Shown here piece by piece: positions 1-5,896 of a stretch of 6,373 nucleotides of DNA. The DNA is taken from contig DFSK01000028.1 in assembly GCA_002378605.1 (NCBI GenBank), positions 959-7,331 on the forward strand, given 5' to 3'. A program made the translations under genes and the position numbers. The notes beneath the pieces are model-generated. The model was not told the origin of the DNA and searched no databases. It worked only from the letters and a program-made list of their open reading frames with translations. Positions within the stretch are counted from its first letter, which is position 1. Each line of letters begins with the position of its first letter. The stretch is from Alphaproteobacteria bacterium UBA3439 (GTDB lineage Bacteria; Pseudomonadota; Alphaproteobacteria; Puniceispirillales; Puniceispirillaceae).

Positions 1-33
1 CAGGCCTGCCGAGAACGTATCTGTTGATCACAT

Positions 34-60
34 CCAAAGCAGTGCTTTGGGTCTGTTTTA
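34..60 (+). terminator. Possible Rho-independent terminator of a gene to the left
   Basis: CCAAAGC at 34-40 pairs perfectly with GCTTTGG at 44-50 around a three-base loop (AGT). It is followed by GTCTGTTTTA, a moderately T-rich tail. The stem is only seven pairs and the tail is interrupted, so strength is doubtful. The T tract lies only on the plus-strand side, which would suit an upstream plus-strand gene ending near the left edge. Confidence 0.35.
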
Positions 61-66
61 AAACAG
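53..66. repeat. Perfect 14-bp palindrome CTGTTTTAAAACAG
   Basis: CTGTTTT is followed directly by its reverse complement AAAACAG, with no spacer. A related but imperfect TTTTAAA core recurs at 97-103, and CCTGTTTT occurs once more at 144-151. A spacerless A/T-centred palindrome is more typical of a dimeric regulator site than of an RNA hairpin. No family can be assigned. Confidence 0.4.
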
Positions 67-201
67 GGGCATCTTGACCGGAATGTTTACCGTTGGTTTT
101 AAACAAGATGGGATCGTGGATCGTGCCGTTCTAGAGCTCAGGCCCTGTTTTAGCGTATTGCGCGTTAACACTTTGAAAAGGATGCGCGCGGTGAGCAGGG
201 C

Positions 202-804
202 ATGACGCAAACACATCCAGAGTTACGCGTGGATTTCGTGAACGGCCCTGTCGCGCATCGCCTCCGCTTTGGCGGCGGGCGCGGGCAGGAATTGCCCAAG
301 GCGATGGGCCTGCGCGCGGGCAAGACTCCCACTGTGATTGATGCAACGGCGGGGCTTGGCCGTGATGCGTTTCTGCTGGCCTCGCTTGGCGCCACGGTTA
401 TGATGATCGAACGATCGGTAGACATGCATGCATTATTGCGCGATGGCATGGCGCGTGCGCTTGATGCTGGCGGTGTTACTGCCGAAATCATCAAGCGGAT
501 GACGCTAATCCATGGTGATGCTATCGCGCTTTTGCCCGAATTATCGCCGGAAATCGTGCTTGTTGATCCGATGCATCCGCCGCGCAATAAATCGGCCTTG
601 GTCAAGGCGGAAATGCGTCAAATCCGGGCTATTGTCGGCATTGATGATGATCAGACCCGCCTTATGCAAACCGCGCTGGCGCATGCCTCGCGTCGTGTTG
701 TGTTGAAATGGCCAGCCAAGGCCGCGCCGATGGCCGATATCCCGCCTGCATCACATCAGATCATTGGCAAATCGGTTCGCTATGATGTTTTTATGCAATC
801 CTGA
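202..804 (+). CDS. rsmJ: RsmJ-type 16S rRNA (guanine-N2) methyltransferase, short form
   Basis: This 200-residue protein resembles RsmJ (YhiQ), the SAM-dependent enzyme that methylates N2 of G1516 in 16S rRNA in E. coli and acts on the small ribosomal subunit in the cytoplasm. Visible family blocks, in order: VDFVNGPVAHRLRFGGGRGQ (residues 10-29), SAM-binding motif I VIDATAGLGRDAF (45-57), the acidic end of strand 2 MIER (68-71), catalytic-loop motif DPMHPPRNKSALVKAEMR (122-139) and a C-terminal KSVRYDVF (190-197). E. coli RsmJ has DPMFP where this has DPMHP. The protein is about 50 residues shorter than E. coli RsmJ because the N-terminal segment before VDFV is missing. The ATG at 202 is preceded by GGTGAG at 190-195, a usable Shine-Dalgarno site. 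The in-frame stop at 166-168, with no start codon between, rules out a longer unshifted product. Function is assigned from the family; specificity for G1516 in this short form is inferred. Confidence 0.88.
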   Translation: MTQTHPELRVDFVNGPVAHRLRFGGGRGQELPKAMGLRAGKTPTVIDATAGLGRDAFLLASLGATVMMIERSVDMHALLRDGMARALDAGGVTAEIIKRMTLIHGDAIALLPELSPEIVLVDPMHPPRNKSALVKAEMRQIRAIVGIDDDQTRLMQTALAHASRRVVLKWPAKAAPMADIPPASHQIIGKSVRYDVFMQS

Positions 805-945
805 TCGGCGGCGGTGAAAACTTAAGTTGTTCACCTTCGGCAATTTGTTTTATGATCATATCATCCAGCAAACCGATTTTCGGCCAATGTGCCATTATGC
901 AGTAAAATTGCGCGCCGTTAAATTACCTAATCAGGGAAATCTTCT
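805..945 (+). promoter_or_regulatory. Intergenic gap with hairpin and candidate sigma-70-like promoter for the Nudix gene
   Basis: An inverted repeat, GGTGAA (813-818) with TTCACC (830-835), encloses AACTT/AAGTT with one unpaired G, starting nine bases after the rsmJ stop. It may be a weak terminator, though no clean T run follows. Overlapping it, TTGTTC (827-832) and TATGAT (851-856), 18 bases apart, make a fair promoter for the downstream gene, with a leader of roughly 80 bases. ATGATCAT (852-859) is an 8-bp palindrome on the -10 element. AGGGA (933-937), eight bases before the ATG, is the ribosome site. Confidence 0.35.
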
Positions 946-1386
946 ATGGATCATAAAATTGGTGTCATACCGTTTGATATTAGCGGTGATAACATTGCCA
1001 TCATGTTTGTCACATCACAACGCCGCGGGCGCTGGATTTTGCCAAAGGGCAACCTAAAGCCAGATGAAAGCCATAAAAAAGGATGCAAGCGTGAAGCCTT
1101 TGAAGAGGCGGGAGTCAAAGGTCGTATCTTGACCGATTTTCCGATGACCCATGTGGTGACTAAAACCGATAATGGCACCCTCACGCAGGTTGCGGTGACC
1201 TATTATCCAATGCTGGTGTCAAAGCAATTTGACGAATGGCCCGAACAGCCAAAACGTGAACGCCATTGGGCGTTGCTAGACGATGCGCCGCGCGTAACCG
1301 ACCGTGAAGATTTCCGGCTGGTTATTAACCAATTTGCCGCGATCAAACCGCTGATACTAGAAACTGCAAAACGTAAAAAAGCATAG
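946..1386 (+). CDS. Nudix hydrolase (DIPP-like group)
   Basis: This 146-residue protein has a complete Nudix box, G35-x5-E41-x7-R49-E50-A51-x-E53-E54-x-G56-V57, the metal-binding helix that hydrolyses nucleoside diphosphates linked to another group X. The lead-in RRGRWILPKGNL (about residues 26-37), in which the WxLPKG strand runs straight into the box, resembles small bacterial Nudix proteins related to diphosphoinositol polyphosphate phosphohydrolases. Possible substrates include dinucleoside polyphosphates, diphosphoinositol-like compounds or polyphosphate, and the sequence alone does not decide. There is no signal peptide and the short basic tail (KRKKA) suggests a cytoplasmic protein. 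The ATG at 946 has AGGGA eight bases upstream. Its last 44 bases overlap the 3' end of the opposing phosphate transporter gene. A role linked to phosphate is tempting but only inferred from the neighbour. Confidence 0.9.
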   Translation: MDHKIGVIPFDISGDNIAIMFVTSQRRGRWILPKGNLKPDESHKKGCKREAFEEAGVKGRILTDFPMTHVVTKTDNGTLTQVAVTYYPMLVSKQFDEWPEQPKRERHWALLDDAPRVTDREDFRLVINQFAAIKPLILETAKRKKA

Positions 1387-2845
1387 ACGCCAATAGTGCC
1401 GATGCTGGCACGGTGATGATCCATGCCGCCCCAATCGACAGCACAAATTGCCGCCGCACTAGCTTGCGCCGCAATCTGATATTGACGTTTTGAAAAGCAT
1501 CAAGCGCAGTGGTGTTCAGCTTGTGACTTGGCTTTAGGCGCTTTTTATCTGGGTTTTCAATAAATTCACGAAGAAACCCGACGCCGAAAATGGCACCAAT
1601 GGCAATATGGGTTGAACTAACCGGAAGGCCCAATGTTGTGGCAATCAGCACGGTAACAGCCGAGGCCAGCGCAACACAATAGGCACGGGGCGCGTTCAGG
1701 CGGGTGATTTTTTCACCAACAGTGTTGATCAATTTTGGCCCAAATAACAACAGGCCAAGGGCCAGACCAGCCGCGCCGATAATCATCACCCAAAGCGGAA
1801 TGGCAACCTTTGCGGCGACACCAGCTGTACTAAAGGTCGACACAATCGCGGCCAAAGGGCCAACGGCGTTAGCCACATCATTCGCACCATGCGCAAAACA
1901 TAACAGCGAAACACCAATCACCAATGGCAGGTTAAACAGCGTATAGATCTGCTTTTTGCGGTTGGTGATGGATTCGGCGCGTTTGGCGATATAGGGAACG
2001 GACAAAAGCCATGCGGTAAAAAACGCAGCAATTGAATAGGCGTAAATCTCGATCGTTGATGGTTTCCAGATCTTTTTCAGCCCCTTCATTGCCATATAGG
2101 CGGCAAAAGCACTTGCCATCAAACCGATCAGAACCGGTACCCAGCGGCGGGCAGCCTGTTTGCGGTCTTCGACATTCAAAATCTTGACCTTGATAAATAA
2201 CAACAGGCCAGCGGCGACAATGCCGCCAAAAACAGGCGAAATGACCCAGCTTGCGGCGATTTTCGCCATGGTTACCCAATTGACCAAGCCAAAGCCAGCG
2301 CCAGCAATACCGGCCCCCATAACCCCGCCAACAATCGAATGGGTGGTTGAAACGGGTGCATTTAAAAAGGTTGCCAGATTAATCCATAGCGCGGCGGCAA
2401 ATAGGGCGCTTAGCATCAGATTTCTAAAATCGGTCGCGGTAACACCATCGCCCGGATTGATAATGCCTTTGGCAACCGTCTGCACAACATCGCCGCCAGC
2501 CAGAATAGCGCCCGCGCTTTCACAAACCGCGGCAATCACAACGGCAGCGGTAACCGTCAGCACCTTGCCGCCAACCGCTGGGCCCATATTATTGGCAACA
2601 TCATTTGCCCCAATATTCAGCGCCATGTAGCCACCGATAATCGCCGCGGCAACCAGCATCACGATATTTTCACTGGCAACATGCAGGCTTAGGCTGCCAT
2701 AGATGCCAGCGATAATCAGAAAGATGGCCGCAATGACAAAGGGCAAAAGCCCTGATCGGGCATTTTTGACTTGGCCTTGCTGATAATTCATCCGGCGCAA
2801 ATCATTGATATAGCGATTAGATTGCTTTAGCTGGTTCTTTTTCAT
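1343..2845 (-). CDS. PiT-family inorganic phosphate transporter
   Basis: This inner-membrane carrier of about 500 residues belongs to the PiT (PHO4) family, which imports phosphate, usually as a metal-phosphate complex with protons, or with sodium in some members. The duplicated family signature is clear: GANDVANNMGP (79-89) in the first half and HGANDVANAVGP (319-330) in the second. The paired motifs PVSTTHS (164-170) and PVSSTH (408-413) also match. I count roughly 11-12 hydrophobic segments, the first near 32-54 and the last near 468-496. A basic, hydrophilic N-terminal stretch of about 30 residues precedes the first, and a charged loop near 425-467 precedes the last. I chose the ATG at 2845 because AAGG lies seven bases upstream; an in-frame GTG at 2860 would add five residues but has a poorer site. 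The DUF47/PhoU-like partner often encoded beside such transporters is not present here. The 3' end runs 44 bases into the Nudix gene. Confidence 0.95.
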   Translation of the reverse strand: MKKNQLKQSNRYINDLRRMNYQQGQVKNARSGLLPFVIAAIFLIIAGIYGSLSLHVASENIVMLVAAAIIGGYMALNIGANDVANNMGPAVGGKVLTVTAAVVIAAVCESAGAILAGGDVVQTVAKGIINPGDGVTATDFRNLMLSALFAAALWINLATFLNAPVSTTHSIVGGVMGAGIAGAGFGLVNWVTMAKIAASWVISPVFGGIVAAGLLLFIKVKILNVEDRKQAARRWVPVLIGLMASAFAAYMAMKGLKKIWKPSTIEIYAYSIAAFFTAWLLSVPYIAKRAESITNRKKQIYTLFNLPLVIGVSLLCFAHGANDVANAVGPLAAIVSTFSTAGVAAKVAIPLWVMIIGAAGLALGLLLFGPKLINTVGEKITRLNAPRAYCVALASAVTVLIATTLGLPVSSTHIAIGAIFGVGFLREFIENPDKKRLKPSHKLNTTALDAFQNVNIRLRRKLVRRQFVLSIGAAWIITVPASALLASMLFYVLQFLVSAV

Positions 2846-3016
2846 GATCGCGCCTTGCACCTTGATCTCAGAGATATTGCCAGTTTAGTGATGGCGTGCC
2901 AGAGATAGCATAACCAACTGTAAATAGCAGCCGAGATAGCGATTTTAAAAACTTCGGAAGTAGCTATAGCAAATTTGATCTGATCAGACCATGCCGCAAA
3001 TCAGGTTTATTTACCC
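2846..3016. promoter_or_regulatory. Gap upstream of the phosphate transporter: spaced ATAGC repeats and palindromes
   Basis: ATAGC occurs four times (2905-2909, 2924-2928, 2936-2940, 2966-2970). GAGATA occurs at 2871, 2902 and 2933, exactly 31 bases apart; the last two copies extend to GAGATAGC. Further symmetric sites are GCTATAGC (2963-2970), the perfect palindrome TCTGATCAGA (2979-2988) and the near-palindrome ACTTCGGAAGT (2951-2961). On the minus strand, TTGCTA (2972-2967) and TAAAAT (2947-2942) could be promoter elements, but the 19-base spacer is long. No Pho box with 11-base periodicity is visible. No clear terminator follows the decarboxylase operon, so read-through into the transporter is possible. 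Confidence 0.3.
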
Positions 3017-3604
3017 CTAGCAGGGCTGGTGTCCAAGCCATTGCCGAAGCCGGGTTTTGACATAGATTCCGTCAACATTTGGCAAGGCGCGCGGCGGATT
3101 GTCGGTGGTGATTTTCACCACAGCCAAACGCGGGCCAGATGGATCATTCGGTTTATTGGTAAAAGCATCAAGAACATCATAATCATAGATGGTCTGACAG
3201 CCAACGAACCCACAGCCAGTGGCAACTTCGGCAAGGTCGACGCCATGCGAGGTATGGCTTTTCTGCATACCGGTTTCGCCAAAATGCCCATTGTCCAGAA
3301 CAATGATGCTGAGGTTATTTGGCTTTTGCGCCGCAACCGTGGCAAGCGCGCCAATTCCCATCAAGGCCTCGCCATCGCCGGTGATGACCATCACATGCCG
3401 GTCGGGTTCGGCAAGCGCAAGACCAAGGCCGATCATGACCGCACCACCCATCGCACCCCATAAATAGAAATTGGCATGATGGTCGCCAGCTGCATAGACA
3501 TCATAAGTTGATGAGCCAAGACCGCAAACGACAAGCATATCGTCACGATTTTGCAGCAAATGTTCAACCGCCGCACGGCGTTCAATTGTTACCATTTCTG
3601 ACAT
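3017..3604 (-). CDS. ThDP-dependent decarboxylase, beta (C-terminal) subunit, sulfopyruvate/phosphonopyruvate decarboxylase type
   Basis: This 195-residue protein is the ThDP-pyrophosphate-binding half of a split 2-oxo acid decarboxylase. The ThDP/Mg2+ motif begins at GDGEALMGIGALATVA (76-91) and ends at LDN (103-105), with GDG at 76-78 and the metal-ligand Asn at 105. FGETGMQKSH (108-117) follows, and LPNVDGIYVKTRLRQ (174-188) near the end resembles tails of this family. In methanogens ComD and ComE form such an alpha/beta enzyme that converts sulfopyruvate to sulfoacetaldehyde; bacterial phosphonopyruvate decarboxylase is related. The alpha subunit is encoded immediately upstream. The start is the ATG at 3604, with AAGGAG eight bases before it and the alpha stop only two bases upstream; a GTG at 3613 abuts that ribosome site and is unlikely. 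The substrate (sulfo-, phosphono- or another 3-substituted pyruvate) cannot be told from this sequence. Confidence 0.88.
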   Translation of the reverse strand: MSEMVTIERRAAVEHLLQNRDDMLVVCGLGSSTYDVYAAGDHHANFYLWGAMGGAVMIGLGLALAEPDRHVMVITGDGEALMGIGALATVAAQKPNNLSIIVLDNGHFGETGMQKSHTSHGVDLAEVATGCGFVGCQTIYDYDVLDAFTNKPNDPSGPRLAVVKITTDNPPRALPNVDGIYVKTRLRQWLGHQPC

Positions 3605-3606
3605 CT

Positions 3607-4128
3607 CTACCACTCCTTGCGGCCAATAAGGCGCTGCGATAATAGAATTGCGATTTTCTGTTCACTGGCAAAGGCGGCATAAAGCGCGGCGTCAACCGTT
3701 GGCCCAACCTCTTCGGGGCTGTTACAGCGCATCACTTCTACCCCCATCATTTCAAAGCTTGTCGGGGTGGCGCGCGCCATTGGCACCTGCCATGAATTAA
3801 ATTCGCCATATTCGCCACGCATGCTGACAATCGTGACAAAGGGAAAATTGCAATTGGTGACAAGGCTAAGCATGTTGACGCAATTGCCAACGCCGCTTGA
3901 TTGCATCAAAAGTACCGATTTTTTACCACCAAGCCATGCGCCGCAGGATGACGCAATGCCTTCTTCTTCGGTGGTTAGGACAATTGGCGTCATATCGGGG
4001 TCATCATGAACACGTCGGATTAAATGCGCATGACCCGCATCGGGTACATAAGGAACCTGGCTGATGCCTGCCTTTTTGAAAGCATTAAAAATATCATCTT
4101 CCCAAATATGGGGTGTAGAAACAGCCAT
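3607..4128 (-). CDS. ThDP-dependent decarboxylase, alpha (N-terminal) subunit, sulfopyruvate/phosphonopyruvate decarboxylase type
   Basis: This 173-residue protein matches the pyrimidine-binding (Pyr) domain of ThDP enzymes. The cofactor-activating glutamate lies in TTEEEGIASSCGAWLGGKKS (52-71), and MQSSGVGNCVNMLSL (75-89) is the characteristic following block of the sulfopyruvate/phosphonopyruvate decarboxylase group. It lacks the pyrophosphate-binding GDG...N motif, which the beta subunit supplies, so an alpha/beta complex with active sites at the interface is expected. I chose the ATG at 4128: an in-frame GTG at 4149 adds seven residues (IIERKQ and the initiator) but has no visible ribosome site, while the ATG has only a weak AGAAAG. 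The alpha TAG stop is two bases from the beta ATG, so translation is probably coupled. The gene is divergent from the aldehyde dehydrogenase, fitting a decarboxylate-then-oxidise pathway, but that link is inferred. Confidence 0.87.
   Translation of the reverse strand: MAVSTPHIWEDDIFNAFKKAGISQVPYVPDAGHAHLIRRVHDDPDMTPIVLTTEEEGIASSCGAWLGGKKSVLLMQSSGVGNCVNMLSLVTNCNFPFVTIVSMRGEYGEFNSWQVPMARATPTSFEMMGVEVMRCNSPEEVGPTVDAALYAAFASEQKIAILLSQRLIGRKEW
3613..3618 (-). promoter_or_regulatory. Ribosome binding site AAGGAG fixing the beta-subunit start
   Basis: AAGGAG on the minus strand lies inside the last codons of the alpha gene, eight bases before the ATG at 3604. It favours that ATG over the GTG at 3613, which begins on the final base of the site. 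Its position in the alpha reading frame suits coupled expression of equal amounts of the two subunits. Confidence 0.7.
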
Positions 4129-4242
4129 TTGCTTTCTTTCAATTATCACGTTTCATTTGAATGCCGCAGACGATTGCGATGTTGTGTAAACATAGGATGA
4201 CCAAGAAAATGGCCGCCTAGATTATTTACGATAGATAGGAAA

Positions 4243-4383
4243 GTGCGGGCAAGGCAACTGACAAATGCTGACTGGCTGGAAAATAATTCCAACCGCGCAT
4301 TTGGATCGGCATTGGCAGCGGCGTTTTTTGCTGGCACTGTTACAGTGCTGGCCGTTTGGCCGATGGTAAATGATTTGAAATAA
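4243..4383 (+). CDS. Candidate 46-residue single-span membrane peptide
   Basis: This is a possible small gene that I do not recognise. The plus frame reads open from 4201 to a TAA at 4381-4383. From the only in-frame GTG (4243) it gives 46 residues: a hydrophilic start (RARQLTNADWLENNSNR, 2-18), then a continuous apolar segment ALAAAFFAGTVTVLAVW (23-39) and a polar end NDLK. That arrangement resembles a one-pass small membrane protein. The drawback is initiation: no ATG is available and AGGA lies only two bases before the GTG. It ends 37 bases before the aldehyde dehydrogenase, so it would be co-transcribed as a leader gene. It could equally be chance coding-like sequence or the remnant of an older gene. 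Confidence 0.25.
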   Translation: MRARQLTNADWLENNSNRAFGSALAAAFFAGTVTVLAVWPMVNDLK

Positions 4384-4405
4384 CCGAAGGCCAAGCCCTT
4401 TTTTT

Positions 4406-4411
4406 AAGGAG
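4406..4411 (+). promoter_or_regulatory. Ribosome binding site AAGGAG of the aldehyde dehydrogenase
   Basis: AAGGAG is nine bases from the ATG at 4421 and six from a GTG at 4418, so spacing permits either. The two differ by one residue. I prefer the ATG because of codon strength. Confidence 0.7.
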
Positions 4412-4420
4412 ATATGCGTG

Positions 4421-5896
4421 ATGAAGACCTATCAACATTATATTAATGGGGCGTTATGTGATCCGGCATCGGGTGAATGGTTTGATAGTGAAAACCCCTA
4501 TACTGGAGACGTATGGGCCAAAATAGCCCGCGGCAATGCTGATGATATTGATCATGCGGTGACAGCAGCAAAAGCCGCCTTTGATGGCGAATGGGGCGCA
4601 ACCGGCCCAACCGCCCGCGGCAAGCTGATGGTCAAGCTGGCCGAAATTATCGAACGCGAGGCGGTGCGGCTTGGTGAAATCGAAGTTCGCGACAATGGCA
4701 AGCTGATTGCCGAAATGGGCGCGCAAACCAAATATCTGGCTGAATGGTATCGCTATTTTGGCGGGCTTGCTGACAAGATTGAGGGGGCGGTTATTCCCTC
4801 TGACAAACCGGGCATTTTCAATTTCACCCGTTATGAGCCGCTTGGCGTTATCGGCATGATTACAGCGTGGAATTCGCCTTTATTGCTGCTGGCATGGAAG
4901 CTGGCACCGGCTTTGGCCGCGGGAAATACCGCAGTGGTAAAGCCATCTGAATATACGTCGGCATCAACATTGGAATTTATGGCGCTTATCGAAGAAGCTG
5001 GCTTTCCCGCGGGTGTGGTGAATGCAGTTACCGGTTTTGGCATGGAAGTTGGGGCGCCTTTGGTCGATCATCCGCATGTTGATAAAATTGCCTTTACCGG
5101 CTCGGATGTGTCGGGCCAGAAAATCTATGAGGCAGCAGCCAAGAAAATCATGCCGGTCACTTTGGAACTTGGCGGTAAATCACCCAACATCGTTTTTGAA
5201 GATGCCGATTTTGAAGCCGCCGTCATGGGCGCGATTTCGGGTATTTTCGCAGCAACAGGGCAAACCTGCATCGCCGGATCACGGCTTCTTGTCCAGCGTT
5301 CGATCCATGATAAATTTGTAAAACGGCTTGTCGAGGTCGCGGGTGCGGCAAAAATCGGTGACCCAATGTCGACCGAAACGCATGTGGGGCCGGTCACAAC
5401 CATGCCGCAATATGAAAAAATTATGGATTATATCAATATTGCTAAATCTGAAGGGGCCGTTTGTGTTCTTGGCGGCGACGCTTATCGCGGTGCGGGGGCA
5501 AAAGGCAAACAATTTGTCCAGCCAACCATCTTTACCGGTGTCGATAACCAAATGCGTATCGCCCAAGAAGAAGTGTTTGGGCCGGTTCTGTCAGTGATCC
5601 CATTTGATACTGAAGATGAGGCAATTGCCATTGGCAATGACATTGTTTACGGGCTGGCTGCCGGGGTCTGGACAAGTGATATTGGCCGCGCTTTGCGCAT
5701 GTCGGAAAAGCTAAAAGCGGGCACGGTCTGGGTCAATACCTATCGCGCGGTTAGCTTTACCTCGCCATTTGGTGGCTATAAGCGCAGCGGCGAAGGCCGT
5801 GAAAGTGGCAAGGAATCGATCAAGGAATTTCTGCAGGTCAAATCGGTCTGGATTGCCCAGCAAACAAGCGCGGCCAATCCGTTTATCATGCGCTAA
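4421..5896 (+). CDS. NAD(P)-dependent aldehyde dehydrogenase (DhaS-like group)
   Basis: This full-length, 491-residue member of the aldehyde dehydrogenase superfamily oxidises an aldehyde to its carboxylate in the cytoplasm. All catalytic landmarks are present: Asn151 in TAWNSPLLLLAWKLAPALAA (148-167), the cofactor-binding Lys174 in VVKPSE, FTGS (225-228), the general base Glu249 in LELGGKSP (248-255), the nucleophile Cys283 in GQTCIAG (280-286) and the nicotinamide-ribose ligand Glu384 in EEVFGP (383-388). The C-terminal block NTYRAVSFTSPFGGYKRSG (439-457), ending in FLQVKSVWI, is typical of uncharacterised DhaS-like dehydrogenases, distinct from classical betaine-aldehyde enzymes. The natural aldehyde cannot be read from the sequence. 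The divergent ThDP decarboxylase genes suggest the aldehyde that enzyme makes (sulfo- or phosphonoacetaldehyde are candidates), by inference only. The stop is immediately followed by the opposing methyltransferase stop. Confidence 0.95.
   Translation: MKTYQHYINGALCDPASGEWFDSENPYTGDVWAKIARGNADDIDHAVTAAKAAFDGEWGATGPTARGKLMVKLAEIIEREAVRLGEIEVRDNGKLIAEMGAQTKYLAEWYRYFGGLADKIEGAVIPSDKPGIFNFTRYEPLGVIGMITAWNSPLLLLAWKLAPALAAGNTAVVKPSEYTSASTLEFMALIEEAGFPAGVVNAVTGFGMEVGAPLVDHPHVDKIAFTGSDVSGQKIYEAAAKKIMPVTLELGGKSPNIVFEDADFEAAVMGAISGIFAATGQTCIAGSRLLVQRSIHDKFVKRLVEVAGAAKIGDPMSTETHVGPVTTMPQYEKIMDYINIAKSEGAVCVLGGDAYRGAGAKGKQFVQPTIFTGVDNQMRIAQEEVFGPVLSVIPFDTEDEAIAIGNDIVYGLAAGVWTSDIGRALRMSEKLKAGTVWVNTYRAVSFTSPFGGYKRSGEGRESGKESIKEFLQVKSVWIAQQTSAANPFIMR

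Larger units (their letters stand above)
1..201. other. Non-coding left flank with several inverted repeats
   Basis: No convincing gene is seen before the methyltransferase start at 202. One plus frame is open from the left edge to a TAA at 59-61 (about 19 residues) and another to a TGA at 25-27, so either could be the tail of a gene lying to the left, but neither tail is recognisable. On the minus strand, ATG codons reach stops almost at once. The stretch holds CAGGCCTG (1-8), a 17-base inverted repeat (34-50), the perfect palindrome CTGTTTTAAAACAG (53-66) and a CATCTTG/CAAGATG pair (70-76 and 104-110). The bases just before 202 read as open coding-like sequence from 169, but contain no in-frame start codon. 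Confidence 0.5.
4129..4420. promoter_or_regulatory. Divergent intergenic region between decarboxylase operon and aldehyde dehydrogenase
   Basis: The two transcription units point away from each other here, so both promoters and any shared operator should lie in this stretch. I could not find a -35/-10 pair I trust on either strand. ATGTT (4179-4183) and AACAT (4189-4193) form an imperfect dyad that could be an operator. The right part is open on the plus strand and may encode a short membrane peptide (4243-4383). The last bases hold a T run followed by AAGGAG (4406-4411), the ribosome site of the dehydrogenase. Confidence 0.35.

Noticed and set aside
2..61. C-terminal tail of an upstream plus-strand gene
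   Set aside because: The open stretch is about 19 codons and matches no known tail; it would also end inside the possible terminator hairpin. It remains possible but is not supportable.
165..605. 146-codon minus-strand frame opposite rsmJ
   Set aside because: It is low-complexity Ser/Arg/Pro-rich sequence antisense to clear RsmJ motifs, with no motif of its own.
2160..2630. 156-codon open frame on the plus strand inside the phosphate transporter
   Set aside because: It is antisense to the signature-bearing transporter frame, rich in Pro, Ala and Thr, as expected from the complement of a hydrophobic membrane gene, and has no recognisable domain.
2846..3016. Pho box controlling the phosphate transporter
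   Set aside because: CTGGCA occurs twice on the minus strand, but 19 bases apart, and neither copy is followed by the TCATA-type half-site; the 11-base repeat needed for PhoB is missing.
3029..3463. 144-codon plus-strand frame opposite the decarboxylase beta gene
   Set aside because: It is antisense to the ThDP motif and has no family resemblance; the minus frame explains the conservation.
4146..4394. 82-codon minus-strand frame in the divergent intergenic region
   Set aside because: It has no recognisable domain and a composition like a complement shadow. It would begin only about 25 bases before the dehydrogenase ATG on the opposite strand. The plus-strand frame at 4243-4383 in the same place is the more protein-like of the two.
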